Shown here piece after piece: positions 8,780-17,613 of a DNA stretch of 57,121 nucleotides. Origin of the DNA: Planctomycetota bacterium. GTDB taxonomy: Bacteria; Planctomycetota; Planctomycetia; Pirellulales; Pirellulaceae. Below the pieces are notes generated by a model that was not told the DNA's origin, searched no databases, and was given only the letters and a program-made list of their open reading frames with translations. The DNA lies in the NCBI GenBank assembly GCA_026692865.1, contig JAPLNI010000038.1:1-57121 (forward strand), given 5' to 3'. Positions within the stretch are counted from its first letter, which is position 1. Every line of letters starts with the position of its first letter. The position numbers and the translations under genes were made by a program.

Positions 8780-9089
8780 GGAATGCTCTGTAGCGGTCGT
8801 AACGAAGATTACTTAGGAAGGATAAGCTTAGACCGTAAGATTGCCTTTTGGTAGGCCGGGGATTCCGTGACGAACGGACTTGTCGCTATCATTGGGTAGC
8901 CAATCCAGACTGCCCAAACGGGCAATTGCAAGCCGAATAATCGCCAAAATACGAACAAACCCCGCCGAGGTCCTCAGATTTCCGCTCGTGAGTCGTCCTC
9001 TGCCTTTTTCAAGACCTACAGTTCAATAGCTCTTTTGGGAAAGGGCCTGTTGTAACGTTCTGTCCGTCCACCCTTCTTGCTCACGAATT
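8780..9089. promoter_or_regulatory. Divergent region apt / fliL
   Basis: About 310 bases between the apt start and the first flagellar gene, so it should carry promoters for both. A short hairpin TGCCCAAACGGGCA lies near 8910-8923. No sigma-28 or sigma-54 box could be assigned by eye. Confidence 0.4.
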
Positions 9090-9680
9090 ATGTCTGCTCC
9101 TAAGAAAACAGATGAACATGCCGCTGCTCCCGGCGGAAAAGAGGCTTCCAAAGATTCCGCGGCCGCTCCTTCCGGTGGCGGTTTGATGGGCAAGCTAATG
9201 ATCGGTGCTTTCGTAAGTGCTGTCATTATTGTCGAAACGATGGTCTTTTTCTTTCTCGTTCCATCCGGAAAGGACGTTGCGGCGCTCGCCGAATCGAGAC
9301 TGATTGAAGCAGCAGAAGCAAAAGGGCTAGCAAAAAGCGAGTCGAAGGAAGAGGAACTGAAGATTGTCGAGTTCGACCTTGGTGCCTTCGGACCCTCATT
9401 CATTCCCGTCGGCAGTGATGTTCTGCATCGAGTCGAATTCCGACTTTTCGGAACTTTGCACGCGAAGGACGAAGCCAAAATGAAAGCCATCTTCGAAGAA
9501 CGCCAAGGCCGTTTTCGGCATCGATTGAATCTCGAAATTCGCAACGCAACCATCGAGGAACTCCAAGAAAATCAACTGGGCTTGATTCAAAGACGGATAT
9601 TAGCGACAAGTAACGAGCTGTTAGGTGAGGCAATCCTGCTAAGCGTGGGGTTCCAGGATTACCAAGTTCTGGACGAATAA
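9090..9680 (+). CDS. fliL: FliL-like flagellar basal-body protein
   Basis: Product of 196 residues. A 30-residue Ala/Lys-rich cytoplasmic N-terminus precedes one membrane helix (LMIGAFVSAVIIVETMVFFF, about 33-52). A periplasmic domain of about 130 residues follows, with the FliL-like pattern of a beta-strand region (VEFRLFGTLHA) and a helix (RHRLNLEIRNATIEELQ). FliL sits beside the stator and supports torque. The assignment rests on this architecture plus its position directly upstream of fliN, fliO and fliP. Sequence similarity to proteobacterial FliL is weak, as usual in planctomycetes. ATG 9090. Confidence 0.8.
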   Translation: MSAPKKTDEHAAAPGGKEASKDSAAAPSGGGLMGKLMIGAFVSAVIIVETMVFFFLVPSGKDVAALAESRLIEAAEAKGLAKSESKEEELKIVEFDLGAFGPSFIPVGSDVLHRVEFRLFGTLHAKDEAKMKAIFEERQGRFRHRLNLEIRNATIEELQENQLGLIQRRILATSNELLGEAILLSVGFQDYQVLDE

Positions 9681-9771
9681 AAAGCCAACCCCAACGGGCA
9701 TCGCTGACATCGATCGCATGTTCAGCAGAAATTTATAAATAAAAGTCTCGCGAGCAAGGAAGCTCTTTCGA

Positions 9772-10245
9772 ATGGCTGATAACCCGACGAATGCGACTTC
9801 GAGCGCACCCGGCAGTATACCTAGCAGTGCGACAAGTTCTGAATCGCCAACCGCGCGAGCCGCAGGTGACGCAGAACGCCTACTCAACGAGGCCGAGGCT
9901 GCTTTAGCAGATGCCGAGCAATCTCTCCGAGGTCCTGCGGCTCAAAAGTACCACCTCCATGACCTAGTCGGCGAAGGCGGTCCCCCTGAAAAAGTCTCGA
10001 TGGAGCTACTCCGCGATGTCAATCTAGACATCAAGATCGAGCTCGGGCGAACGCGGATGAACTTGGATGAAATCCTGCAACTCCGACGCGGCTCCGTAGT
10101 AACACTCGACAAGCTGGCGGGCGATCCGGTAGACGTCTACGTTAATGGTCGCTTGGTTGCTCGTGGTGAAGTGCTTGTTTTGAACGATAACTTTTGCGTT
10201 CGAGTCGCCGAACTGATTGGCAGTGATAATGGCCAATCCAACTAA
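9772..10245 (+). CDS. fliN: Flagellar motor switch protein FliN
   Basis: Component of the flagellar C-ring. A low-complexity Ser/Ala/Thr N-terminus of about 60 residues precedes a SpoA domain (about 80-155) with the characteristic LDIKIELGRTRMNLDEILQL and the tail YVNGRLVARGEVLVLNDNFCVRV. ATG 9772 has AAGGAAG upstream. It lies 91 nt after fliL and its 3' end overlaps fliO. Confidence 0.95.
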   Translation: MADNPTNATSSAPGSIPSSATSSESPTARAAGDAERLLNEAEAALADAEQSLRGPAAQKYHLHDLVGEGGPPEKVSMELLRDVNLDIKIELGRTRMNLDEILQLRRGSVVTLDKLAGDPVDVYVNGRLVARGEVLVLNDNFCVRVAELIGSDNGQSN

Positions 10246-11248
10246 ACGCTCCGTAACTGCCCTCGCACTGCTGCTTACTGTGTCAGTTTTATCTGTAACG
10301 GTTTTGTCTCTCACGGCGAATGGTCAACAATCAACTCTCAACAACGGCGCGGAATCAACTTCCGAGCCATTTGCCGAATCATCTGCGGCGTTAGCCACTG
10401 CTTTCCAATCGCCACCCAGTTTTGAAAAGCGACCGCAACGGGTCCCCGCTCGCGCTGCTGCCCCTGTCGCATTCAGCAACAATACCGAAGAAGAATGGCT
10501 CCCGGCAAACCAACGCAATACCGCAGCCACAAACGCAGCCGCTATGCCATCCAATGAATTGCGGATAGGTCAACCAACACGAAACTCTCCGGTCCAACAA
10601 GCGTCATTCACAACACCGAACATTCGCGGCAATAGCGACAATCCCAATATTGGACAATCATCGACGAGCAACGTACGACCTGAGCCAATCTACGCTCAAA
10701 CGACTCAACATGTTAGCAGTAGTGCCATTGAAGCCAACGCGAATCAATCTGGAAAATCGCGTTCCGGTATTCCTCTTAAGCCACCCAGCAAGGACGTCCA
10801 CGATCTTGCGCCGTCGCGGTCTAGCAGCAGTTGGACATCGATCATCTCGATGGTCTTTAGCTTGATTCTTGTGATCGGAATTTTCTTGGGACTCTCGTGG
10901 ATCTTTCGCAAAACATCCCCTACTGCGGGCTCCATGTTGCCGAAAGAAGTAGTCGAAATTATTGGTCGAACACCGATGGCAAATCGACAGCAACTTTATG
11001 TCATTCGTTTCGGACGCAAGCTAGTTCTGGTAAGCCAGCAAGTTGGTCAGACAGAGGTTCTCTCAGAGATAGACGATCAAACCGAAGTCGATCATTTACT
11101 AGGCTTATGCGAACAGAACAACTCGCGAAACATTTCCACCTCCTTTCGAAATGTACTCCAGCAGGTTGCAACCAGCACGGAATCGAAATGGTCACTTCGA
11201 CAACGACGCAGTACGCCACGAACCTCCTCGTTGGATACGTCTTCATGA
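10229..11248 (+). CDS. fliO: Flagellar biosynthesis protein FliO
   Basis: FliO helps assemble the FliP ring of the flagellar type III export gate. The protein has an N-terminal signal or anchor (ALALLLTVSVLSVTVLSL) and a long Ser/Asn/Pro-rich linker. A membrane helix (IISMVFSLILVIGIFLGLSW, about 208-228) is followed by the small FliO domain, with EVVEIIGRTPMANRQQLYVI and VLVSQQVGQTEVLSEI. The extra N-terminal segment makes it longer (339 residues) than proteobacterial FliO. ATG 10229 is preferred over TTG 10217 and GTG 10223, and the gene overlaps fliN by 17 nt. It ends with TGA overlapping the fliP ATG. Confidence 0.9.
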   Translation: MANPTKRSVTALALLLTVSVLSVTVLSLTANGQQSTLNNGAESTSEPFAESSAALATAFQSPPSFEKRPQRVPARAAAPVAFSNNTEEEWLPANQRNTAATNAAAMPSNELRIGQPTRNSPVQQASFTTPNIRGNSDNPNIGQSSTSNVRPEPIYAQTTQHVSSSAIEANANQSGKSRSGIPLKPPSKDVHDLAPSRSSSSWTSIISMVFSLILVIGIFLGLSWIFRKTSPTAGSMLPKEVVEIIGRTPMANRQQLYVIRFGRKLVLVSQQVGQTEVLSEIDDQTEVDHLLGLCEQNNSRNISTSFRNVLQQVATSTESKWSLRQRRSTPRTSSLDTSS

Positions 11249-12309
11249 TAAAACCAACACAACGCCTAGACCCAAAGACCGGAACGACGACCCCTAATCC
11301 GATAACGCTCGCCACTGGTTTCGAGTTTGCAATTGATAGAAAGATCACACCCGAGGCTAGCGCCGACGGCTTAATGAGACTTATGCAGTGTCACGTAATG
11401 ATTATTTTGCGAATGATGCTGACGATGATTGCACTTTCGTTTTTAGGTAAAGGTTCAATTGTCGTTGCACAATCCAACGATCGACTTCCATCCTCGATTG
11501 GGGCTTCGATAGACTCCGCGACCGGGATTCCCTTGTTTGATTCTGCGGAACGTGTACTCCGAGCGAATGAAAAAGCTAATGACGAGAAAGACGTTGCTTT
11601 AAACGCGGACTCGCTAAGTGGACCGGCTCAATGGGTAAGCCCCAAGGGCTTGAGTGGTTCGCTTCAGATCTTGCTGTTGCTGACCGTATTGAGTCTTGCG
11701 CCGGCAATTTTGTTAATGACAACCTGTTACATTCGCATCATCGTGGTCTTAGGATTGCTGCGTCAGGCCTTGGGTGCGGCTCAGCTACCGCCGAGCCAAG
11801 TCATCACATCGATAGCGTTATTTGTGACGCTTTTTGTGATGGCACCGGTGTGGAGTCGTGTCTACGACGAAGCGATCAAGCCTTACACGGACGGAACAAG
11901 CAACATGACAGCCGAGCAAGCTTTTGAGAAAGGCATTGCTCCAGTTCGACAATTCATGTCTCGCCAAATCGAGATGGCTGGCAACGAAGACGACGTTCAC
12001 ATGTTCTACCAGCGCAACAGCCCAGGAAGTCCTGCGCCGAAAAGCTTTGATGATGTACCACTGAAAGTTCTGCTCCCGGCCTACATGCTTAGCGAATTGA
12101 AGACGGCGTTTATGATGGGCTTTATCATTTATTTGCCATTCTTGATCTTAGATATCGTCATCGCGTCGGTCACCATATCGATGGGGATGATGATGTTACC
12201 GCCAGCAATGATTTCTATGCCCTTTAAGCTGCTTCTGTTCGTGCTGGTAGACGGCTGGAGGTTGGTGGTCGGAATGCTTCTAGATAGTTTTGGAACATAC
12301 GCCGCGTAA
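11245..12309 (+). CDS. fliP: Flagellar export gate protein FliP
   Basis: Integral membrane subunit of the flagellar type III secretion gate. The conserved part starts at about ILLLLTVLSLAPAILLMTTC, continues with RIIVVLGLLRQALG, and ends with ISMGMMMLPPAMISMPFKLLLFVLVDGW, all FliP signatures. Four membrane helices are visible. ATG 11245 overlaps the fliO stop (ATGA), giving 354 residues against about 245-260 for a typical FliP. The extra N-terminus holds a palindromic 81-nt repeat (11294-11374) and then a signal-like segment (MIILRMMLTMIALSFLG). Starts at 11374, 11383 or 11398 would skip the repeat, so the true start is uncertain. No fliQ or fliR follows within the window. Confidence 0.93.
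   Translation: MIKPTQRLDPKTGTTTPNPITLATGFEFAIDRKITPEASADGLMRLMQCHVMIILRMMLTMIALSFLGKGSIVVAQSNDRLPSSIGASIDSATGIPLFDSAERVLRANEKANDEKDVALNADSLSGPAQWVSPKGLSGSLQILLLLTVLSLAPAILLMTTCYIRIIVVLGLLRQALGAAQLPPSQVITSIALFVTLFVMAPVWSRVYDEAIKPYTDGTSNMTAEQAFEKGIAPVRQFMSRQIEMAGNEDDVHMFYQRNSPGSPAPKSFDDVPLKVLLPAYMLSELKTAFMMGFIIYLPFLILDIVIASVTISMGMMMLPPAMISMPFKLLLFVLVDGWRLVVGMLLDSFGTYAA
11294..11374 (+). repeat. 81-nt palindromic element, copy B (diverged, fliP start)
   Basis: A diverged copy: the left arm has drifted (reads NPITLATG) and the right arm ends PEASADGL. Same length, orientation and codon phase as copies A, D and G. It separates the coupled ATG of fliP from its hydrophobic N-terminus. Confidence 0.82.
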
Positions 12310-12327
12310 AGCGGACTTCCGAAAATC

Positions 12328-12442
12328 CTGAGCCGTGAGCGCTAGCTCCGGGTTCCCCCCGCTAAACTTCCCCACAACGCAAATCATCTATCTTGATCCA
12401 TCAATCGCCGCGCGGTACCGGTGGCTAGCGCCATCGGCTTAG
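12328..12442. repeat. Long palindromic element, copy C (intergenic, 115 nt)
   Basis: Arms 12328-12353 and 12417-12442 match the 81-nt family. The loop contains GGTTCCCCCCGCTAA and CAATCGCCGCGCG, both shared in inverted orientation with copy F at 23885-23985. It lies between the convergent fliP and cytochrome genes and could terminate both. Confidence 0.85.
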
Positions 12443-12520
12443 TGATTATTAGGCCAACATTTTTTAGCGCATCGATGTGTTATAAAACCAGATAACCATC
12501 TATGGTCGGAAGCTGAATAA

Positions 12521-13612
12521 TTACTTCCATTTGTCTTTCGGTGGAATGTAGTCGTTGATCGCTACGAGGTCTTCACCGGATACAGTTGCTGCGAATCGCA
12601 ATCCAAGTTTATGAATTTGATCTGCAGCTTGTGTTAGGGGTTCGCGATTGTTGAGCTTGAGCTGGACCGATGCGAAGACTTCGAGAATTTCTGCCAGGAT
12701 TGGTTGGTTTAACTTTAACTGAGCCGATTTGAGTCGAGCGGCGGCGCGTGCGGTGCGTTTCGCACTGGTAATTCCAAAGTTCGCTTTTTCAGTGGCGGAG
12801 GCGGTCGCTCGCATACTGTATTCGAGGTCCGCAATCATTCCGGCGATGAACATTACTCGTAATCGCTCGGGTGTGTTTTCTGCGTTGTGCTTTCCATCGG
12901 TTCGTACAAAGTTATGTCGCACTAGCCCTTGCGACCAGCTAACAATTTCAAAGTCCAAACTGCCTGGGTTGTGTCCACCGACGTTGACGAGATTTTCATC
13001 GGGAACCGTGTGGCAGCGATAGCAGGATTGTGCAACGAGGTAGAGATTGACTGGATTTCGCATACCGCCCTTGATACTTTGAGACAGCCGCGAACGTCTA
13101 TGCTCTTTGCTCTCGGACTGTCGTGTAACGCCGGGTCCACCGTAATCGTTATGTAAAGTGAGCCAGTCTTTAGCCGGCCCGTGACACGATTCACATGAGA
13201 CGCCCGAAATTGCTTCTACCGCGCGTGATAGATCGTTGCTGATCGCTGATCCGTTGGTTGAAACAGGCAGCCCACCGACTTGCTTCATCGTGTAATGACA
13301 CTGGACGCAATTCGAATCGGTTTTGAAGGAGCTAATCCCCAGCTTGGATGCAATTTGCTGGGCTTCTTTTTTTCGATGAAGCGTTAGAAACGTATCGTGA
13401 TGGGGAGTTGCTTTCCATGTTTGGATTTCTGGCGCATGACACTTTTCGCATGATTCCACCCCCAGGACCCCGCTTGGATCGACATGGAGATCCCAATTCA
13501 CATTACGAGGATCATCTTGACTCTCTTGTGCCGAGATCGAGCCCATCGTTACCATTGAGAATCCGAGAACAACACAGAGGAAAACAGAATTGTATAGTTT
13601 TGAGTTTTTCAT
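12521..13612 (-). CDS. Secreted tetrahaem cytochrome c (cytochrome c554-like)
   Basis: A periplasmic electron carrier of 363 residues with a signal peptide (VFLCVVLGFSMVTMGSISAQ). Four haem-binding CXXCH motifs occur: CEKCH (55-59), CVQCH (102-106), CESCH (140-144) and CYRCH (197-201). The spacing and the EAISGVSCESCHGPAKDWL segment resemble the cytochrome c554/multihaem nitrogen-cycle type. The last 150 residues are helical and haem-free. It begins 17 nt after the stop of a flavin/iron-sulfur reductase on the same strand, so the two are probably co-transcribed and may exchange electrons. Its redox partner and substrate are unknown. Confidence 0.88.
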   Translation of the reverse strand: MKNSKLYNSVFLCVVLGFSMVTMGSISAQESQDDPRNVNWDLHVDPSGVLGVESCEKCHAPEIQTWKATPHHDTFLTLHRKKEAQQIASKLGISSFKTDSNCVQCHYTMKQVGGLPVSTNGSAISNDLSRAVEAISGVSCESCHGPAKDWLTLHNDYGGPGVTRQSESKEHRRSRLSQSIKGGMRNPVNLYLVAQSCYRCHTVPDENLVNVGGHNPGSLDFEIVSWSQGLVRHNFVRTDGKHNAENTPERLRVMFIAGMIADLEYSMRATASATEKANFGITSAKRTARAAARLKSAQLKLNQPILAEILEVFASVQLKLNNREPLTQAADQIHKLGLRFAATVSGEDLVAINDYIPPKDKWK

Positions 13613-13629
13613 GATTAGTGAACTCTAGG

Positions 13630-15036
13630 TCACGCTTGGACAACAAGATCGGAAGTTGGTAAGCAAACGCACGGAAGTATTGCATCGGCCGCAAGCGACG
13701 ACGCTGGAGGATGCTTGTAGTCCACCGTTCCTTTTAAAAGCTTGACCGTACAGGAACCGCAGTTCCCCATACGACATCCGAAAGGAATGTCGACATCGTT
13801 CGCTTTGGCGTGCGTTAAAAGGTCTGGCTGTGAACCATCGAATGTGGTTTCAAGCTGACTTGTTTCAAACTTAACGGAAAAAGCAGCCGTCGCTGGTACA
13901 GCACCGTGGCCGCTTGCATTGGCGTCGTCGGGGGTACTTTTTCCTTTTGCTGAACTCTCTTCCGCAGCATGCCCACCGAAACTCTCATAGTGGACGCTTG
14001 ACGCCTCAACACCTTCGGCAAGGAACCCCTGCTTCATCGATTCCATCCACGCCATAGGTCCGCACATTAAGACGGTTACATCGGTTGTTCGTACTGCTTC
14101 GAGAATCGATCGGGGATTTATTTTTCCACCGATAATGTGCAACGATTTATTTTGGTCAGGAGTGATTTTCTGTGGAAGTCGTTTATCAGCGGAGCACGAA
14201 ATGACACCTTGAATGGTCGGGGACTCCTCGATTCGGTTCACAAGCTCGGTAAGCAGTGGTGCATGATCAAGGTCAGAGACTTGGTAGAACAGCCACTTCC
14301 GTCTTGACCGGTTAAACTGTAATTCGTGATGAACCATGCTTGCGATGGGAGTGATTCCAACGCCTGCCGCGACCAGCAGCAGGGGCTTGATGTCACTGGC
14401 AAGATCAAGTGTAAACCGACCTTGAGGCCCCGTGACGAAAAAACGATCGCCTACCCGAGCCTGCGTGTGAAGCCAGTTGCTGACCGATGAGTCTTTGGTT
14501 TTCGTATGTGACAGCCCTGTTTTCGCCTTCGTTGAAGCCGCCGTAGCATCTTTCACGGTGATTCGCCAAGTCGGATCGCTTGGCACTCCAGAGAGGGAAT
14601 AGCATCGACGCGTAGTGGGTTGGGAGCTTGTTGCTGGGCGCTGGAAAACGATGTGTTGGCCAGGTTTGAAACTGGGCAAGGTTCCACTGCCGAGGCGATC
14701 AGTTTTTTGCTTAGTAGGGTCCGGTTTAGAATCCTTGTCTAAACAATCGGTCAGATAAATGGAGATCGTGTCGGAGGATTCTCGGACAATTTCGTAGATT
14801 TCGACAAGTCTCGAAGCCGCACCCTCGCTTCGGCGGAGTGTCGCAAAGGTGTTTCGTGAATTGCGAGAGACCCTATGAAGTGTTGCGGGACCGTCGGATG
14901 GCTCCTGAAGCCCCATACTCGGATTGTTTCTCCCTAAGAGCTTCCGGTAGCGCAGGGGTGCGAAAGCCGAAATTCCCAAGGGAACCGCGACCACGGCGAG
15001 AGCACAAATGCTGATGAGGAGACTTACTTCCAACAT
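13630..15036 (-). CDS. Membrane-anchored FAD/NAD(P) oxidoreductase with 2Fe-2S domain
   Basis: A three-part electron-transfer protein of 468 residues. The N-terminal membrane anchor (SLLISICALAVVAVPLGI) is followed by an FAD domain with RRCYSLSG and a NAD(P)-binding domain with LLVAAGVGITPIASM and VLMCGPMAWMESM. A C-terminal plant-type ferredoxin domain has CRMGNCGSC plus a last Cys at ILPCVC. This arrangement moves electrons from NAD(P)H via FAD and 2Fe-2S to an acceptor, here plausibly the tetrahaem cytochrome encoded immediately downstream. The family includes hybrid-cluster-protein reductases and ring-hydroxylase reductases. A 60-residue charged linker precedes the FAD domain. ATG 15036. 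Confidence 0.9.
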   Translation of the reverse strand: MLEVSLLISICALAVVAVPLGISAFAPLRYRKLLGRNNPSMGLQEPSDGPATLHRVSRNSRNTFATLRRSEGAASRLVEIYEIVRESSDTISIYLTDCLDKDSKPDPTKQKTDRLGSGTLPSFKPGQHIVFQRPATSSQPTTRRCYSLSGVPSDPTWRITVKDATAASTKAKTGLSHTKTKDSSVSNWLHTQARVGDRFFVTGPQGRFTLDLASDIKPLLLVAAGVGITPIASMVHHELQFNRSRRKWLFYQVSDLDHAPLLTELVNRIEESPTIQGVISCSADKRLPQKITPDQNKSLHIIGGKINPRSILEAVRTTDVTVLMCGPMAWMESMKQGFLAEGVEASSVHYESFGGHAAEESSAKGKSTPDDANASGHGAVPATAAFSVKFETSQLETTFDGSQPDLLTHAKANDVDIPFGCRMGNCGSCTVKLLKGTVDYKHPPASSLAADAILPCVCLPTSDLVVQA

Positions 15037-15287
15037 GTCTTCAGAATCTTGTCAGACTTTCGGACGAGACGGAGCTTCCCAGGGTTTTTCCCGAGCTTAG
15101 TTGATAGGGCCTTGAAATTTAGGTTACGTTTTGCCATAGCGATGTCGAAAAAAGCGGATTCACCCTAAAAGCCAGCCCTCAAGACCGTTGCAGGTGGACT
15201 CTTTAGCGGTTACTTTTGGGGTTTTGTTCGGGTCCTAGCGATCCACTGTGGTTTCCCATTACCCATCTACCAAAGCATTACGGCTCT

Positions 15288-16028
15288 ATGTCGGGACAGA
15301 CTGAAGAACCCTATCGCGCGATCTCGTCTGATGACAAATTGGTAATGTGCCAGGAACGGATCGGTTACAAGTTCAAGGATCTCGACCTTTTACTTTCCGC
15401 TTTAACCCATGCCTCTGGCGCTGCCAAACGAGTGGAATCCAATGAGCGACTCGAATTTCTTGGCGATTCGATTCTCGGGCTGATTGTCTGTGAGCAGCTG
15501 TTTCGACTGTACCCGAACTATCTGGAAGGGGAGCTGACGAAGATCAAGTCGATCGTTGTCTCCCGTCGTGTCTGTGCGAAAGTCTCAAGAACGCTTGGTC
15601 TCGAAGAATGCCTCATTGTCGGCAAAGGAATGGCGGGATCGAGCGTACCGCGGTCTCTGCTAAGCGACGTCTTTGAATCGATTGTAGCGGCCGTGTATCT
15701 CGACGGAGACATTGAAGCAGTCAGAGAATTCATCTTACGAACGCTTCATACGGAGATTCACGCAGCGGCAAATGGATATACAGGTGGCAATTACAAATCA
15801 CTGCTTCAACACCTGATTCAACGCGAGATGGGAATTTCGCCCACCTACATCATGGTCTCTCAAGAGGGTCCGGATCACAGCAAAACTTTTGAAATGGCGG
15901 CAACCGTCAACGGCAGGCGGTTCGCCTCTGCTTGGGGACGCAATAAGAAAGACGCCGAGCAACGTGCTGCCGGCAATGCCCTGGCCGAGCTTCGTGGTGA
16001 ACCGCCTCCCTATATCGCGGCGTTATAA
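15288..16028 (+). CDS. rnc: Ribonuclease III
   Basis: Double-strand-specific endoribonuclease that processes rRNA precursors and structured RNAs. The catalytic signature ERLEFLGDSILGL and the second acidic site (LLSDVFESIVAAVYLDGD) are present. A C-terminal double-stranded-RNA-binding domain follows (NYKSLLQHLIQREMG to KKDAEQRAAGNALAEL). The frame is open further upstream to a TTG at 15216, but the ATG at 15288 (MSGQTEEPYRA) is more plausible because the intervening residues have no family match. Length 246 residues is typical. Confidence 0.96.
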   Translation: MSGQTEEPYRAISSDDKLVMCQERIGYKFKDLDLLLSALTHASGAAKRVESNERLEFLGDSILGLIVCEQLFRLYPNYLEGELTKIKSIVVSRRVCAKVSRTLGLEECLIVGKGMAGSSVPRSLLSDVFESIVAAVYLDGDIEAVREFILRTLHTEIHAAANGYTGGNYKSLLQHLIQREMGISPTYIMVSQEGPDHSKTFEMAATVNGRRFASAWGRNKKDAEQRAAGNALAELRGEPPPYIAAL

Positions 16029-16248
16029 CTAAGTTCAATTTTCTAAGTGATCGTTTTGGGTCAACGCAGATTTGTTTGACCAGCCCCATGTTGCTTTCCA
16101 GCCCGCCAATTTATCGCCGTACCCGTACCTTCGTTGGTTCAAGTAGTTAGGTATAAGTAGTAATCGCTTTCGCGATGTTCAGTTTTCTGTCCTTTTTGTC
16201 GCAAACCTATCTTCAAATTTCCATCTATACTCAAGCCGTATTTTTTTC

Positions 16249-17613
16249 ATGATGCGTTACTATTCTTCACGTTTATATTCCTTTCAATTGGCATGGTTCC
16301 CTTTCGTGCTGCTTGGATTTAATTCGATGGCCCAGCTTGCTGTTGCACAAGAAGCTGAAGCGAAAGTCACAGCGGATAAGCCTGCCGAGCCGTCAAAAAT
16401 AAGCAGCGAACCAGCGACCTTTACGGAGCAACTTCGAAATCGAGACGCGGAAGATCTCCAGCAGAAGCAGCAAACTCAGAACTCAGCCGCCTTCCGCGCA
16501 AAGTACTATGGCGCTCTTCCTGAAGGTACCAATCCAGTACTAGCCCAGGAATACAATTCTGCCTTTCAAAAGTTCCGTGACTCGTTGGCTCTTGTACGAG
16601 AACACTACCTCCGCCATCACGTCGCCTGGGATGTAACTAATGATACGGAACGATTGCGAAATTTCACGAAGGCTTCATTCGATTCCCATAACAACCTCAA
16701 AGCTTGGACCAGTCAAATGGCCAAGGTCTACGCCACGGACCCCGCAAAGTTCGGTGGAATCGGAAACTTGATGGAAGAGATGGTTCTCAAGGAAGCCGCT
16801 GCAGACCGCTTTGAAGCAATAGCACCGCTTGCAAAAGTTCTCTTTGACAGTGACTCGAAGCATTCCAACGAACTTTTAGAGGCGATCGCATACACGGGAT
16901 ACGCGATGAACGATTTCGATTTGTCCTGGGCTGCCTTAGCAAAGCTCTCGCAACAAATCAAACTTCCATTAAAATTACAGGTCATTCTAGAGGAGACGGC
17001 GGGACTCAAAGCAAAGTGGGAGCGCGAACTTAAGTTTCGTGAGGCCGATGCGGCTTCTAACACCAATCCACGTGTCCTCTTATTCACCAATCGCGGTGAG
17101 CTTGAGATCGAGCTCTTCGAGGACCAAGCACCTCAAGCGGTCGCCAATTTTATCTTCCTAGTCGAACGTGGTTTCTACAAACGCAAACTATTCTTCCGAG
17201 TAGTAGAACATCTCGGGGCGCAAACGGGTTGTGACCGAGGCGATGGACAAGGCAACGCGGGCTACACCATCCCGGGCGAAATGCAACGCGAGGACCATCG
17301 AGACATATTCCGTGGCTCGTTGTTTTTTGCTGTCGGATCCAACGAAGAGACCAAAGAACCAGAACTTGACAGTGCGAGCTCGCAGTTCCTTATGTCGATG
17401 ATGCCGCAACCTCACCTAGACGGCAAGATGACCGTATTCGGAAGAATTATCTCCGGCGAACAATGGCTCGGGACTTTGGCAAGAATGGACTTATCCGATG
17501 AAAAACAAAAGAAAGATAAAAGCAACAAACCCGATTTTGTCATCGATGCATCCGTCATTCGTAAACGCGATCATAAATACATCCCTGAGATTTCCGCAGG
17601 ACGACTCCCCTAG
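16249..17613 (+). CDS. Secreted cyclophilin-type peptidyl-prolyl isomerase
   Basis: The precursor has a signal peptide (FQLAWFPFVLLGFNSMAQLAVAQ), a helical region of about 240 residues rich in Lys and Ala, and then a cyclophilin domain (about 275-445). Recognisable cyclophilin sequence includes LFTNRGELEIELFEDQAPQ, AVANFIFLVERGFYKRKLFFRVV, GYTIPGEM and HLDGKMTVFGRIISG. It probably catalyses proline isomerisation or acts as a chaperone in the periplasm. Whether the canonical Arg/Phe/Gln active-site set is complete was not checked residue by residue. Two adjacent ATGs occur (16249 and 16252). Confidence 0.9.
   Translation: MMRYYSSRLYSFQLAWFPFVLLGFNSMAQLAVAQEAEAKVTADKPAEPSKISSEPATFTEQLRNRDAEDLQQKQQTQNSAAFRAKYYGALPEGTNPVLAQEYNSAFQKFRDSLALVREHYLRHHVAWDVTNDTERLRNFTKASFDSHNNLKAWTSQMAKVYATDPAKFGGIGNLMEEMVLKEAAADRFEAIAPLAKVLFDSDSKHSNELLEAIAYTGYAMNDFDLSWAALAKLSQQIKLPLKLQVILEETAGLKAKWERELKFREADAASNTNPRVLLFTNRGELEIELFEDQAPQAVANFIFLVERGFYKRKLFFRVVEHLGAQTGCDRGDGQGNAGYTIPGEMQREDHRDIFRGSLFFAVGSNEETKEPELDSASSQFLMSMMPQPHLDGKMTVFGRIISGEQWLGTLARMDLSDEKQKKDKSNKPDFVIDASVIRKRDHKYIPEISAGRLP

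Noticed and set aside
10897-11244. N-terminal extension of the fliP frame
   Set aside because: It overlaps fliO in another frame and has no sequence resemblance to FliP; the ATG at 11245 fits coupling.
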